Of a stretch of DNA of 64,000 bases, positions 8,339 through 20,961 are shown piece by piece. The stretch spans positions 3,382,001 to 3,446,000 of the forward strand of contig JAWHQI010000239.1 of assembly GCA_033032865.1 (NCBI GenBank), written 5' to 3'. This stretch comes from Dactylorhiza incarnata (lineage: Eukaryota; Streptophyta; Magnoliopsida; Asparagales; Orchidaceae). The position numbers and the translations under genes were made by a program. The notes beneath the pieces were generated by a model. It was given only the letters and a program-made list of their open reading frames with translations. It made no database searches and was not told the DNA's origin. Every line of letters starts with the position of its first letter. Within the stretch, counting starts at the first letter, position 1.

Positions 8339-11300
8339 GCTTTGTCCTAATTCTCAACTATCCGACGAGAGCTCTATTTGATACGGGTGCATCACACTCT
8401 TTTCTGTCTGAGGACTTCGTGGTGCGAATCGGAGTGCCATCTACCTTCGTAGAGGATAGATTAGAAGTAGTGCTACCCAATGGATCTCGCATGTCTGCGG
8501 ATAGGAAGAGCCGTGTGAAGGTGCGGATCGGAAATCAAGATTTCGATTTGGAAGCATCGTTGTTGCCGTTAGCTGAATTCGATGTGATCTTCGGCATGGA
8601 CTAGCTCTCGGAGCAGCGTGCATGCATAGATTGCAATTCTAAGGAGATCACTCTAGGAAGGAACGCCGATGGAGAAACCACGTTTGCTGGTATGCGAGGA
8701 GCGAGCAAGACGCTGATGTCTGCTCTCCAAGTGGTTAAGGCGGTGAGAAAAGGCGCCGAGTTGTTCTTCACCTTGTTGGAGGCTTCAGAGCCAAAACCCA
8801 GGTTATGTGATGTCCCAGTGGTAGCGGAGTACGCCGACGTGTTTCCTAACGAACTCCCTGGGGCTCCGCCTCAGCGAGAGATCGATTTCTGTATCGAGTT
8901 GGTGCCAGTGCCAAACCTGTGGCCCGCTCACCGTACCGGATAGCGCCAAAGGAATTGGCAGAGCTGAAGGTTCAATTGCAAGAGCTGCTAGAGCAAGGCT
9001 ACGTACATCCAAGTTCTTCGCCTTGGAGTGCACCGGTCCTCTTTGTGAAAAAGAAGGACGGGAGCTTGCGTCTATGTATCGATTATCGAGAGCTAAACAA
9101 GTTGACCGAGAAGAACCGATATCCGATTCCAAGAATCGATGATCTCTTCGACCAGCTGGTTGGGTCGACGGTATTCTCCAAACTGGACCTAAGGTCCGGC
9201 TATTACCAACTGCGAATTAGGGAATGTGACATTCCAAAGACAGCGTTCAGTACCCGCTTTGGGCACTATGAGTTCACGGTGATGCCGTTCGGTCTGTCTA
9301 ACGCACCGTCGGTATTCATGGACTTAATGAATAGGACATTCCGTGAGTATTTGGATCAATTTGTGATCGTCTTCATCGACGACATTTTGGTATACTCTCA
9401 ATCGGAAGAGGAGCATGTAGGGCATCTACACGCAGTTCTGGGCACCTTGAGGAAGAGTCAGCTATATGCCAAGTTCTCCAAGTGCGAGTTTTGGCTACAG
9501 TCAGTAGCATTCCTTGGTCACGTCGTTAGTGGAGATGGAATTGCGGTTGATCCGTCGAAGATAGAAGCAATCCGAGCCTGGCCTTTGTTGAAAAACGTAG
9601 CGGAAGTCCGAAGTTTCTTAGGACTTGCCGGCTATTATAGGCGCTTTGTGGAAAACTTCTCGAGGATTGCACTTCCTCTCACTAAATTGACTAGGAAAGA
9701 TCATAAGTTCGTTTGGTCGCCCGAGTGCGCACGAGCTTTTGAAGAACTGAAGAGCCGTCTGACCACGGCGCCCATTCTATGCTCGCCATGTGGTACGGAA
9801 GGCTACGAAATCTATAGCGACGCCTCGGGGAGTGGTTTGGGTTGTGTCCTAGTGCAGTTCGGTAAGGTAATTGCCTACGGCTCCCGGCAGTTGAAGGTTC
9901 ATGAGAGGAATTACCCGGTCCATGATTTGGAGCTAGCGGCCGTGGTATTTGCTCTTAAGCTTTGGAGGCATTATTTGTATGGCGTGAAGATCGACATCTT
10001 TACCGACCACAAGAGCCTCAAGTACTTGCTAGATCAAAGGGAGTTGAATATGCGACAGAGGAGGTGGTTGGAGTTCCTTGGGGACTACACCTTCGACATC
10101 AAATATACTCCTGGAAAGGGAAATGTAGTTGCGGACGCGTTGAGTCGTCGGGCTCCCGCTCAAGCAAATTGGATTTTGATGCACGATGAGCGTCTAATCC
10201 GTGAGCTGGAAGAAATGGAGATCATTTGCGTTGATCGAAGAGCGTCTACTTCAGCATGCTTGAACTGGACGGAGGTTCAATACCACCTTGCCGACCGAGT
10301 TCGACAGGCATTGGAGCTGGATGAGAGCATGAAACGCTACAAAGCGGAAACCGTTGACGGGTTGAACGCTGATTTCTCTTTCGAAGATGGCCTTATGTGG
10401 AAGAATGGCAGATTGTGTGTCCCAGACGTTGGTACTCTACGGGAGGAATTGATGTACGAGGCTCATCATACCAAGTACTCTATCCACCCGGGGAGCACGA
10501 AAATGTACATGGACATGAAGAAACTTTTCTGGTGGCCGGGTATGAAGAAGGACATTGCCCTCTACGTGGCCAAGTGCAACACTTGCGCGTTGGTGAAGGT
10601 GGAATGTCAACGTCCCGGTGGATTTTTGAAGTCCTTGCCGATTCCGGAATGGAAGTTTGACGATATTTCGATGGATTTCGTGCACGGATTGCCGAGATCG
10701 CAGCATGGAAACGACGCCATCTGGGTGATCGTGGACAGACTGACAAAAGTATCGCATTTTATTCCGAACCGGAAGGATGATTCTGTAGAAAAGCTAGCGA
10801 AGCTCTATGTCGATAGTATTGTGCGGCTGCACGGTGTCCCTCGTAGCATCGTCAGCGATCGTGACGGGCGTTTCACATCGAAAGGTTGGAGGCTTATCCA
10901 TGAACTGTTGGGCACTAAATTGAAATTCAGCACGGCCTTCCACCCGCAAACGGACGGACAGACCGAGAGAACCAACAGGACTATGGAGGATATGCTCCGA
11001 ATGTGTGCTCTAGATTTTGGAAAGAAGTGGGAAGATCATCTCTATATGATCGAATTCGCCTACAATAATAGCTACCAAGCCAGTATAAAGATGGCTCCTT
11101 TCGAGGCCCTCTATGGTAAGAAGTGTCGTACGCCGTTGTCTTGGGCAGAAACGGGCGATACTAAGCTATTAAAGCGAAAGGATGTTGAGGAAGCAACTTC
11201 GACGATCCGAACTATTCGGGAAAGGCTATTGATTGCCCAGGATAGGCAAGCAAAGTATTACAACGCCAAGCATAGGAACCTAGAGTTCGCCGTCGGTGAC

Positions 11301-11783
11301 CGGGTTTACTTGAAGATCAAACCGTTCAAAGGGGTATCAAGGATCCGACGCTTGAAAAAGCTCAGTCCAAGGTACTTAGGACCGTTTGAGATTGTGGAAC
11401 GTGTTGGTGATGCGGCTTATCGGCTTGCACTATCTGCAGAGCTGAGCGGTCTGCACGACGTGTTTCACATTTCAGTTCTGAGGAAGGCAGTGCAAGAGCC
11501 TACTCATATCGTTGCGGTCGACAGAGTGTCGGTGGATAGTGGGTTGTCGACGAAAGTCAGACCCTTACGCATCGAGGATACCGAGGTAAAGCAGTTGCGG
11601 AACAAGTCCATTCGGATGGTAAAGGTCCGGTGGGATAATTGCGGCCGAGAGGAGCTAACTTGGGAGAGAGAGCAAGCGATGCTTGCGGAGTACCCCGAGC
11701 TATTTCCCTCAGGTAAATTTTCTTTAAAAACTGTAATTTCCTGCTATTACTGTTTTCGAAATTTCGGGACGAAATTCTTTTAA
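8339..11783 (+). pseudogene. pol: Tekay Pol: protease, RT, RNase H, integrase, chromodomain-like tail
   Basis: Domains in order: aspartic protease (LFDTGASHSFLS, DTG intact; FDVIFGMD); RT from about 8919 ([41 protein letters not shown] as the YxDD-type active site near 9375, [11 protein letters not shown]); RNase H ([34 protein letters not shown]); and integrase with its zinc region ([18 protein letters not shown]), catalytic core ([29 protein letters not shown]) and the [18 protein letters not shown] barrel. The C-terminal [18 protein letters not shown] is a degenerate chromodomain-like end. TAG at 8602-8604 replaces the conserved Trp after GMD, and a 1-nt deletion near 8911 shifts the frame before RT. 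From 8919 on the frame is uninterrupted for more than 950 codons. Confidence 0.93.
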
Positions 11784-11795
11784 GGGGGGTGGAGT
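11779..11795 (+). other. Polypurine tract of element H
   Basis: TTTTAAGGGGGGTGGAGT lies directly before the 3' LTR start TGTAACACCCC. It is the plus-strand primer site. Confidence 0.85.
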
Positions 11796-13772
11796 TGTAA
11801 CACCCCAAAGATCGTGGTTCAGCGAGGTAGGCGGAATGGTGGTGTTGCGCTCGGGATAGGCTCAAGATTCCAGATCAGGTCAATGCGCACGACCATTGTC
11901 CTCTTAGCGCACGACCAGTGAGCGTGCGCCAATGATCGTGCGTAACCCGCAAAGAATCGGAGTTCTGTCTCGGCTTATGCGCACGACCATTGTCCTCTTC
12001 GCGCACGACCAGTGATCGTGCGCCAGCGATCGTGCGCCCTGTTTATTCTGTTCCGCGATTTTGAGCGGAGAAGAAGATCGGACCGTCCAAATCTTTTGGG
12101 ATTTGATCCAACGGCTAGGGTTAGTTGCGGGAGACCTTTAGGGCTGATGAGAGGGGGTTAAACCTCATATTCTCTAAGTCATTCTCTCTCCAAACCCTAG
12201 AGAAAGAAGGAGGAGCCAAGGAAGAAGAAGGGAGATTCCGCCATTGACGGAGCTCCGGAGCTCCGTTTCGCGAACCGTTTCCAGATCTGGAGAGTGCATC
12301 CCGGTGTGGTTATTTCCCTCCGTCTAGAATCTCGGATCCATGGCGAAAAAGAACGCTCCTAGGGTAACGATTTCTTCTCCCGTTGTTTGGACTTGTCTTT
12401 TGTCCTCCCCTTCGTTTCTCTATGCTTGCATGAGGGATCCCTTTCACCAAATGGGTGAAGTGTAGGATTCCCTCAAGTTCTCCGGAACTCCGGGTCGATT
12501 GTGTCCGTCCCCGGCATATTGCATGTAGAAAATCCGGTAGTCGTGAGGATTTAGGCATTTTGTGTGAAGCCTATTCGTGGCCGTGAGCCCGAATCGGTGA
12601 TGCTTGGATTGCGACGTTGCATTTAGGTTAAGCCTAGAATGCGTGCCGGAGAATGACTCCGTGAAATCATCTATAGTAGTGCGGGATTTAAGTGTAGGCG
12701 TCTTGGGAAGATCCTAACGAAAGCCCCATGCTTTGAGATTGGATGAAGGCAAACCTTCACCGCGAAATTGATGCGGAGCGTATTATACCTCCCCTTTTTG
12801 AGTATTTGTGAAGCCTAGATCCTTGTGAAGGGATTAGGTGCGTAGCTTATATTTGTGTAGCACTTGAAGGTGCTAAACCCTTACGGGCCGAGGCGAAGCC
12901 GAACCCGCGTCGTGCGACAGATCGCGACGATTAGAGCACGGGCAAAGCTAAACCGAACCCGTTTCCATGCAGATCGGTAAGAGGTCCCTACCTCATGTAG
13001 CCGTGTGATCATGGGAGAGGTCGTGGAAGGTGGTTTACCTAGACCGACCAAAAGCTCTTTTTCCCACATAAGGCGATGGCCCTTACGGTGGAGTGTTTGT
13101 GGAATTGATGTTGTTAGCCTCATGCGGTTGTTTAGGCGGTTGCGGGGAACCTTCGGGTGAACCCAACCAACATCATGTGCATACCTAGGTTCCCTCCTTT
13201 TTTATGCTCAACCTAGAAGATTGAATGTGCTTGAAACCTCACCTGGTGTAGTTGCACTTTCTTTATGTTAGTACTTGTGCTGGTATGGCTTGCTTGCAGG
13301 GTAGAATCTCCGCCACCCCGGGAAAGGGGTGGGGTCATTATAATTTGGTCAGCTGTGCTGACCGTTACCTTGTTTGCCACCGCTTGGTGGAATGTTCTTA
13401 TGCAGGTGCAGGTGAGCCTAGCGGGAAATAGCGGGCGGTGGCCCCTTTTGCTGAGTTGGCCCTTGAAGGCCAGCCTCCTTTTTAGCTTTCTCATGTATTG
13501 CCGGCCTGCGTGCCGATGTATGTTTTGGAGTTTTTGGTACATTTGCTAAATGTAAGGCCTTAAGGCCATAACTCTCTTTCTTGGTTTCATTCCTATGATA
13601 GTGGACAATTCTAATGGAAATGTTAAATCTTTGTGCTTCCGCTAGTGTTTAGTATACTCTGTTGTAGTTTCTTTCTGTTTATCACCTTTTAACTCCTAGC
13701 TAGTGTGGTTAGTATGGCATGGGGTCCCGGCCGGACCTACTGTTATATTATTCGTACTGGCAGGGTGGTACA
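11796..13772 (+). repeat. 3' LTR of Tekay element H
   Basis: Same length as the 5' LTR, with about 33 substitutions and no net indel. About half the substitutions fall in the first 220 bp, in and around the GCGCACGA inverted-repeat block. The GCAAC duplication follows immediately. Confidence 0.95.
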
Positions 13773-13777
13773 GCAAC

Positions 13778-15808
13778 AACCTTGATCTTCTCCTTTACTT
13801 TGAAGTACAGAAATGGCTTGGGAAGATATCTTGTGGGGATCCTTATTGGAGTTTCCCTTCTTACCATGTTTTCTTTGAGAATCCTTTCCCTTAGAGATTC
13901 CCTCTCAAAGTGCTTGATCCATTCAGCAGATGAATAGACATGGTCAATGTCGTTGAGTTGATTGCCATGGCTGACCCAGATGTTGACAATAATTGTGTCC
14001 AACTCCAGATTATCATCCTCATGGAGTGGATCCTCTAATCTTTCCATCCTCTTCTGGGCCATATACTCTTCAGCAGTTTGAATGCCCTTTGCCCTTCTCC
14101 TCTTTGCTTCCCTCTAATCTTGAATCAGATCTGATTGTCCTTGGAAGTCAAAGTCTTCAGGTCTGCTTGGATTCAACATTGGAAGATTCAAGGCAATCCT
14201 TGTTCCTTGTAATACCTTTAAGCTTGAGGTCCAATGATTATCATTAACCTTTATGACCACAGTTAGGATATTTTCTTGAATTTCATTGGAAGCATTATTG
14301 ACCACTTCCACCACTTGCTTGCTGGCTGCTGCCTGATTGGAGAGTATCAGCTGGTGGGCAGTCTCCATGTTGTTATATAGCTTTATATGAGCTCCTTTCA
14401 GCTTAGCTTTTAGCTTAGCAACCTTCTCCTCCCCCTCTTTGCCTTTTTCCATTATATTTTTCTCTATTTCAGAGTGTTTATCTGTTATGGATTGGGAGAG
14501 AGTTTGAAAAGAGTTGTCCACATCATCCAAAATGCTTTCCTTGGCCTTGTCAATGTGGGACATGACATGGCTGCTGGATGTGTTAGCAACTTGTGTCATT
14601 CTGTTAACAACATTCTCCCAGACATTTTGATTCCTGTAAAGATGGAGACCCCTTGATGATCAGCAATTTGCTTCAATACAGTGTGCTGAGAAGCAACTGT
14701 GCCTTTGGCCATCTCAAACCATCTTATCATTTGCTAGAGGATATGATCTGATGCAGTTTTGACATCATTAATCTTGGTGTTCAGCTCAGTTCTCACTGCA
14801 GCCACCCTTGATTCCATTCTTTGCTCACTAGCTTGGATCTCTTGAGTCAATGCTATTCTTGTAGCATATAACTCATCCCTTATCTGAGCATTGACATCTT
14901 GAGCTTTTTCGGCAACTAGCTCTTTCACAGATAACATTTGACCCTCAATGATGGATCTTATTGAGTTCAGCAGGTCAGATGTGTCTATCACAATTGCTGG
15001 CCTTTCCTGGGCAACTTCTTTCTCCACTACCTCCTCAGCTTCATAGTTGGACTTCTCCATTGCAGATTCAGATCTTGGCAGCTCTTCAGCATTTAGGCTG
15101 TGCTCCCCCTCACTAGCACCCCCACAATTATCTCCAAGGGGAGGGCTATGCTCCCCCTCACTCAGAGCATCTATATTTAGGGAATTCTTTCTAGGAGAAC
15201 CTGAAAAATGATTGATGGGTTTGTTAGACACCTAGACTAGACTATTGTTAGAGGGGTGAAGCCTAACTATGATCCTAATTTACCATGGATAGGGGAATTC
15301 AGTAGTTCATATTCAGCTGGAGGAACAGCTGGATCAGTATCAATCTGAGTTGGCTCAGAAGTAGAATCAATTGTTCCCTGGGGTTCATCATCCCCACATG
15401 TCCTGGGGACATCTTCTCCTCCCACACCTTCCATGTGATCTTGAGTATCATCATTCTTCTTGGAGGACTCAGCACCTCCAACCACACTCTTCTTTACTTT
15501 CTTCTTCTTCTCCTTCAGCTTAGCCACCATAGAGGGTTGGCTCATGGGGAGGACCCTTGTTGACCTGTCCAATGTCTTTATATCCAGGCTCTTCAAGTAG
15601 TAGATATTGATACCCTTGAAGGAGGAGAATTGGTCTGGATATGCATTGAGCAGGAAGAGTGATAAGATTCTTCCTAAGTTTGGAGCCTACATACATTGCT
15701 TAATCCTTTGGTGCATGACAGTTCACTAACATGTCCTTTTCTTCATGATGATCCTTGCAACCAGCTCAAACATTGGTTGTGAGATTGTGTCATGTGAGCC
15801 TGGCTTGC
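13778..15808 (-). pseudogene. Envelope-like ORF of element A, middle part (coiled coil)
   Basis: This is the middle of the accessory ORF of element A, on the minus strand between insertions G and H. From the G side it reads KPGSHDTISQPMFELVARII, a conserved-looking helical region around FLLNAYPDQFSSFKG, Lys-rich and acidic low-complexity segments (KLKEKKKKVKKS, EGEHSPPLGD), then two long heptad-rich stretches (GQMLSVKELVAEKAQDV; KGKEGEEKVAKLKAKLKG) and RILKENMVRRETPIRIP. Several stops and frame changes break it (near 15720, 15240, 14660 and 14090). Long coiled coils after pol are typical of the third, envelope-like ORF of SIRE-type elements. The assignment rests on position and architecture, not on a fusion-protein signature. 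Confidence 0.65.
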
Positions 15809-17287
15809 TGATGCGTATTCGGCAAGTGCACCGGTCGCTGTCAAGTAATAAAATTGGGAATAGCTTCCCTGAATATCGTCTCTCAAGGAATGCAGGTTCT
15901 GGTGAACGAAACGTGTGGTGAATCGATTGTTATACGAGCGAACAAAGGAAAAACAAGGGCATTGATTTTGGGTTTCCTAAGCTAGTGCAGAAAAGAGAGA
16001 TGCGGGTCAAAACTCCGCTTCGCAAGGCGAGGTGGATGCAACGGCCGCGATGTCGTGCTTCGGTAAGCGGGTGGAGTGGCCACAGTGCGGGGTTCGTGAG
16101 GGTCGTACTCACTTCTTCGCAAACATCACCACTAGCAATCGCTAAGTGGCTTCACACACAAGCAACCTAGGCTATCACAACAACAAACAAGGGCTATTCT
16201 TGCCACCGCATCAACATTGGACATGAACACAAGCAATAATCCTTAAGATTAACTTAACAAGCATTCATACAACGCATAAACAAGTACAAGCATCAAGGGT
16301 TAGAGAGGACCACAAAGAAGATATCACCGCGTCTTGGGTTCACGGCCGGAATAAGAGGTTGTCAGGCTCTCTCCGGGCTCGGCCCTCAGTTGGCGTGCTA
16401 ACTCGAAGGAGGCTGTCACCGCTCCAACGATCTTCAGCGCTTCTATGGTCTCCTCGGCGAGGAATGCTTGAGCTAGCTGCGGCGGAAGCTTGCAAACGCT
16501 CTCGGATGGAAGGATGATGAAGGAGATCGTCGGAGATGGTCTCCTCTTGCCTCCTATAGTGGAAAGGGTGAAAATGGCGGGATTCCCATCCTTTCCCGCG
16601 AGGGGGATCGAGCTCTCTCCCGTCACACCAATGGCAACAACAATTCCTGCTTAAATACTAAACAGGCAGAAAAATGGTCACGCACGGTTGAACGCACGAC
16701 CGTGCGTGGACCGTGCATTATTAAATGATAAAAATAGACTTGAGGGAGACGTTGCGCCGCCCGTGCGATTTACTCACGCACGGGCAAATCCGTCCGTGCA
16801 TCAAAACGCACGGATAAATTCAGAAATGACAAAAACTCAGAGAACACAGGTCAACCGTGTGCTTTACACACGCACGGGAAAATCTGCCCGTGCGTCAAAA
16901 CGCACGAGCAAATTCAGATCGCTCGTTCTCTGCCCAGAAGGTATCGCACGAGTGCAATCGTCCGTGCGCCAAGAAAAACGCACGACCGTGTGTTTCACAC
17001 AGTCATGAATTCTGGGAGAAAACTGGATCCAAGATAATCCGGCCACCTGCACACAAGAACAACAAGCTGGGAATACACCTTCAGCACCAGATAAACATAA
17101 TCAAATGGAAGGGGGGCACCATGTGCTTACCCCCAATAACAAGGAGCGCAATTGCACACCGAAACGGGCCTAATAGTGCACCTAGCAGGGAATAGTGAAT
17201 ATGAATGAAAACGTGCCTAAAGTGTGGTGCAAAGACTAGATAATCGGCCCAGATGAGTCCATATATATATATAAATGGGACTCATCA
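15809..17287 (-). repeat. 3' LTR of element G
   Basis: 1479 bp, collinear with 22186-23666 and with a few percent of substitutions. It holds a cluster of CGCACG/CGTGCG inverted repeats (about 16680-17000). Confidence 0.93.
16680..17000. repeat. CGCACG/CGTGCG hairpin cluster in the LTR of G
   Basis: Successive inverted repeats include CGCACG-AC-CGTGCG, CCGTGCG...CGCACGG with a 9-nt loop, TCCGTGC-ATCAAAAC-GCACGGA and CGTGCG-TCAAAA-CGCACG. The homologous cluster in the other LTR is at about 23052-23395. Confidence 0.8.
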
Positions 17288-17300
17288 CACCCCCAGACTT
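17288..17300 (-). other. Polypurine tract of element G
   Basis: The minus strand reads AAGTCTGGGGGTG directly before the 3' LTR. Near-identical copies sit deeper in the element at 17810-17822 and 18706-18718. Confidence 0.85.
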
Positions 17301-19112
17301 AACCATTTGCACATCTCGGGCAAACTACTCAGCCCTCTTGTAGGAACAATTGGATGTTAGCGTGAGTGTGAGCGGTAGAGACCAATGCGAAGTCGCATGT
17401 GCACGTGCATAGAAATACATTAGAACAGAATTAAACTCAAGATTATATCTAACTATTTCTAGAACAGTGGTTTGAAATTCATTTTACTTGGATGGTGAAT
17501 CCTGGTGAATCTTTCGGTCGCGCAAAAGGGGAAATAGCGTAACTAATGAGTAGAGTATTACTCGAATCGAAGCTCGGGACAAACTCCTAAGAAATCCATC
17601 AAAGTCGGTGTCCATAGGCTTGCACGTTCGCACTCTCTCTACTGCATGAAACGACTCGTATCTAAAATTAATAGGACTTATGGGTTAGACTTGGGCTTAG
17701 GTTGAGTATAGGCTAGGTAAGTAGAAGGATGATGGGAATCGCATTCAACACAACCAGAGCACTCAAGAGAATTACAATCACCAATACAAAATTTTCCAGA
17801 ATAACACAACACCCCCAGACTTCAACTGAACATTAGGTGCGTGCTAAGCCAATCATACTTTTTTTTGCCTTTGTCGAGAGAATGTAATTGAAAGTTCTTT
17901 TTGAATTTTTTTTTTCTTTTTCTATTTTTCTTTTTCTATTTTTCTTTCTCGACAGAATTTCTTTTCTAGGCACAATAAAAACTTCTCCTTCAGCTTTTTC
18001 AATGCTATCTTACAACACGGAGATGACACCAAACATGAAAGATATATAAATTTCTTTCAGCTCACTGGTTGGCGTGAAAATAGGTTCGGCCGTATGGCTT
18101 TGGTTAAATTTTAGTGGAGCTAAACAAGGAGGAAGGGTAGGCTCAAGTGGGCTTGCAACGGTGATTATGTAGGTAAGGATTTCAAAAGCACAACCGGATC
18201 AAGAAATGACCTATATCACATTTTATGACGAGTACTTCAACGCAATCGTTTCGAGAGTCGCCTAATGCAAGTTCTAGCCACCGAGAAAGGTTGTCCTTCC
18301 TTCCGACCCTAGTAATAAGCTACTACTAGTCTTGCTACACTCGACCTTATGCAACCGTTAGATTCACCGGATTCACCACTAAAGTAAAATAAATTGCAGC
18401 TACTACAATAGAAATAATTAAATTATAACTCTGAATTTAATTCTACTCTAATTGAATTTCTAGGCGTGACGGGAGCACTTGATTAGAGCACTAGTCGAGT
18501 CAACATTTTTCTCTACTCCTCACTCATACGCTAACAATCCAATTCTTACGAGCGGGGAACCTCGCAGCGATACTCAATAAGTACGCGTGATCAAGTGTGC
18601 GTGAACTAGGTGCAAGTGTATGCAATATGTACAACAAAATACAAATCCTAACTCATCACATTCTAACATGCCATGCAAAGTGTGTGCACGTGCACCGATC
18701 ACTCTCTCCCCCAGACTTGATCAAAACTAACTAAAATAACCGATTCAGAAATAAGTCAGAGAGGGGTAGAGTGGACCTATGCTCATAAATGGGCATGCTA
18801 GAAGTGCGGGAGTTCCAACTTTTCTTTTAATAAAATATTCTTTCCATTATCCACCACGCGAGAGCTGCAAATATTGCCGTACCTGCAAACTGACATCTCC
18901 AATCCCGCAAAAAAAAAAACCATACAGCCAGCATTGACATTCATCATGAAAAAGGGATATGCGGCAGAGATAATCAAAACAACAAAGATAAACATAAATA
19001 ACAGAGAAATGAAGCTGTCCAAAACCACACCCTAGGGACGATGCCCTAGCAGAATAGTATCCGGGATAGGATCCACCAAGAGTGCATCTAAGATAGGATA
19101 AAGGTAATAACA
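17301..19112 (-). other. Noncoding 3' interior of element G
   Basis: About 1.8 kb between ORF1 and the 3' LTR with no convincing reading frame. It holds two extra copies of the PPT motif and a pyrimidine-rich stretch near 17900-17960. Long 3' noncoding regions are normal in Athila relatives. Confidence 0.7.
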
Positions 19113-20507
19113 CTACAAAATAACTAAGCACCTAGGAAGCTGCATCAGAACAATCACGGGGAAGATGGCGGAGAAGACTGCGCCGGAGGAGGAGGAGTGC
19201 ATCCGCCTAGATCGCGATGTAGACGCTCGGGCAGGGTCAACAGGAGGCTCGACTCCCAAACGGGGGCCAATCCGCAAAGAAAGCTCATATTGCATGGCCA
19301 TAGCATCCTCCATGTGCACGAACCTGTCATAAAAATCTAGATACTGCTGCTCGATGCTCTGCCGCGGCGCGTTCCATTGGGAGGCCGGAGATGCGGAATG
19401 GGGGATATCAGAAGGCTGCCTGCACGTCCCGGCTGAGGTGCTAGGCTCAGCAGCATTGGCATGAGCAGCACGCTCCACACATCCTGGTCCGATCTCACGG
19501 ACTTGGTAGCGCCAGTTGTCACCGACCCGTACCTTCTGAACGAGCTTAAGCGCTACCATCATGGTCACAGAGATTTGAAATCCCCGGGAGACATTAGTCA
19601 TGGGCGGAAGCGAATCCCAGATGCCCAGTACTTTGGCAATCCGTGTGATGTATTGCGAGCCTCCAATAGACTTCAGGGGGAGATAAGTGGCCTGGCGAAG
19701 AAAATACTGGGCAAGCACTCAACCGAGATGAAGAGGCACACCCTGTTGCATGCTGTAGAGATAAAGGAGATCCTGCCACCCCGCAACATTCTGGCTCATA
19801 GTGCGGGCGTTGATTCTGTGCCCAATCAGGTGCTGGACATAACGGAGCGCGGGGGAGATGATGTGGGTGGACTTCGCCGCGCGAGCCTCATACTGCTGAT
19901 CCCGTCCGGTGATGGACTGCCAGAAATCGCTGGGAGATGCTCCCACCGGGAACTCATCCGGACGGTGGATAATGTCCGTCTGTAAGAGTTTGTCGTGGGT
20001 GTAAATCCCTGCGCAAACCGCCAGTTGGCCAACGCTCATGGAATAGTTGCGGCCCTTCATACGAAATGAGACCGCCGTAGGCTCTCCAGTTACATCATCG
20101 ACTTGGTCAAAGATCCGGAAGGTGGAAAGGAACTCAAGCGTGAGTTCACGGTAGCCTTCCCCCGTGATGGAGAAGAGGTTTCCCCATGATCCCACATTAA
20201 GTAACCTTTGCACCTCTACATCCAATTGGACCATTCGAAGGTCCGCAACTGAAACAAAATGATGATCGAGGAAGGTTTTGTGGCGCAACAAGTGGTACAT
20301 TTCCAGCATTTCTGGCGTCCCAAACTGCAGCATTGCTTCTACACTAGGATCATCGGAAGTTGAGGACGGAACTCCTCCTCTGCGGCGAAATAGGCTCACA
20401 ACCCTCTTGACACCCATAGATGCGCCCAAAGAGCTCGGAAGTGGAGGAAGACGAAGAGAGGAAGAGAGAACGAGAGGCGATGGACGGGGACAAGGGGAGT
20501 CATGCAC
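19113..20507 (-). pseudogene. Athila ORF1-type protein, one in-frame TGA
   Basis: The minus-strand frame opens at 20507. It has an N-terminal Pro/Ser-rich leader, an Arg-rich patch, and the region that marks Athila ORF1 proteins: TPEMLEMYHLLRHKTFLDHH, FSITGEGYRELTLEFLSTF, SVGQLAVCAGIYT, a SDFWQSITG block and RYVQHLIGHRINARTMSQN. TGA at 19719-19721 interrupts it (CTCGGT-TGA, consistent with CGA to TGA deamination). The same frame then continues without a shift (VLAQYFLRQATYL, IGGSQYITRIAKVLGIW) into a Ser/Arg-rich tail to 19113. In Athila elements this ORF accompanies gag-pol and its function is unsettled. Here it is the longest conserved protein of the element. Confidence 0.75.
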
Positions 20508-20961
20508 GGGAGTGAATGGTTTCGCGAAACGCTCGGGGGAGAGCGAACTCAGGAATTAGGGCCGAAGTGCAATTTTTGATAGGGCAGAGCCGAATTATAA
20601 TCTGCGAAAATTGCACGGTCGTGCAATTCCAATACGCACGGACACCCTGGTTGTGCGTTTGTATTTCTAGGCAAAATTTCTCAAATTTTTGCGAGTCGGC
20701 GGAATCAGAAAAATTTTGCACACTTCAACATGGACGGAAAAAAAAACAGAGAAGAGCACGATGACAGCGATTGCCTAACTAAAAACTCCACAGGGCACGC
20801 GGTGCATGAAAAACTCACACAAACAAGAGAGAACAACTGCTGAAAGCAAAAAGAAGTTAAAACTAAAGATGATAAAATCTAAATTAACTACTCCTATACC
20901 TAGATAACTGTTGGGCTACATGTCCCCCCAACGGGACTTGTTCAAGCAATTAAAATGCAGG
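20508..20961 (-). other. Spacer between the gag remnant and ORF1 of element G
   Basis: About 450 bp with no coding signal. In a full Athila element the protease-RT-RNase H-integrase block would lie around here, so this marks the internal deletion. A CGCACG-like pair (GCACGGTCGTGC) occurs near 20613. Confidence 0.5.

Larger units (their letters stand above)
4894..13772 (+). mobile_element. Tekay/Del-type Ty3/gypsy retrotransposon (element H), complete but defective
   Basis: Two 1977-bp LTRs begin TGTAACACCCC and are collinear at a constant offset of 6902 bp. The internal region has gag, protease, RT, RNase H, integrase and a degenerate chromodomain-like tail. It is flanked by the direct duplication GCAAC (4889-4893 and 13773-13777). 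The integrase-last gene order and the C-terminal region place it with the chromoviral Tekay/Del clade. A hand alignment gives about 33 differences between the LTRs (about 1.7%), so the insertion is young. It landed inside the envelope-like ORF of element A. A stop in gag, a TAG after protease and a 1-nt deletion before RT make it non-functional. Confidence 0.95.

Noticed and set aside
19461..19985. 174-codon frame on the + strand
   Set aside because: Antisense to the Athila ORF1-type protein on the minus strand.
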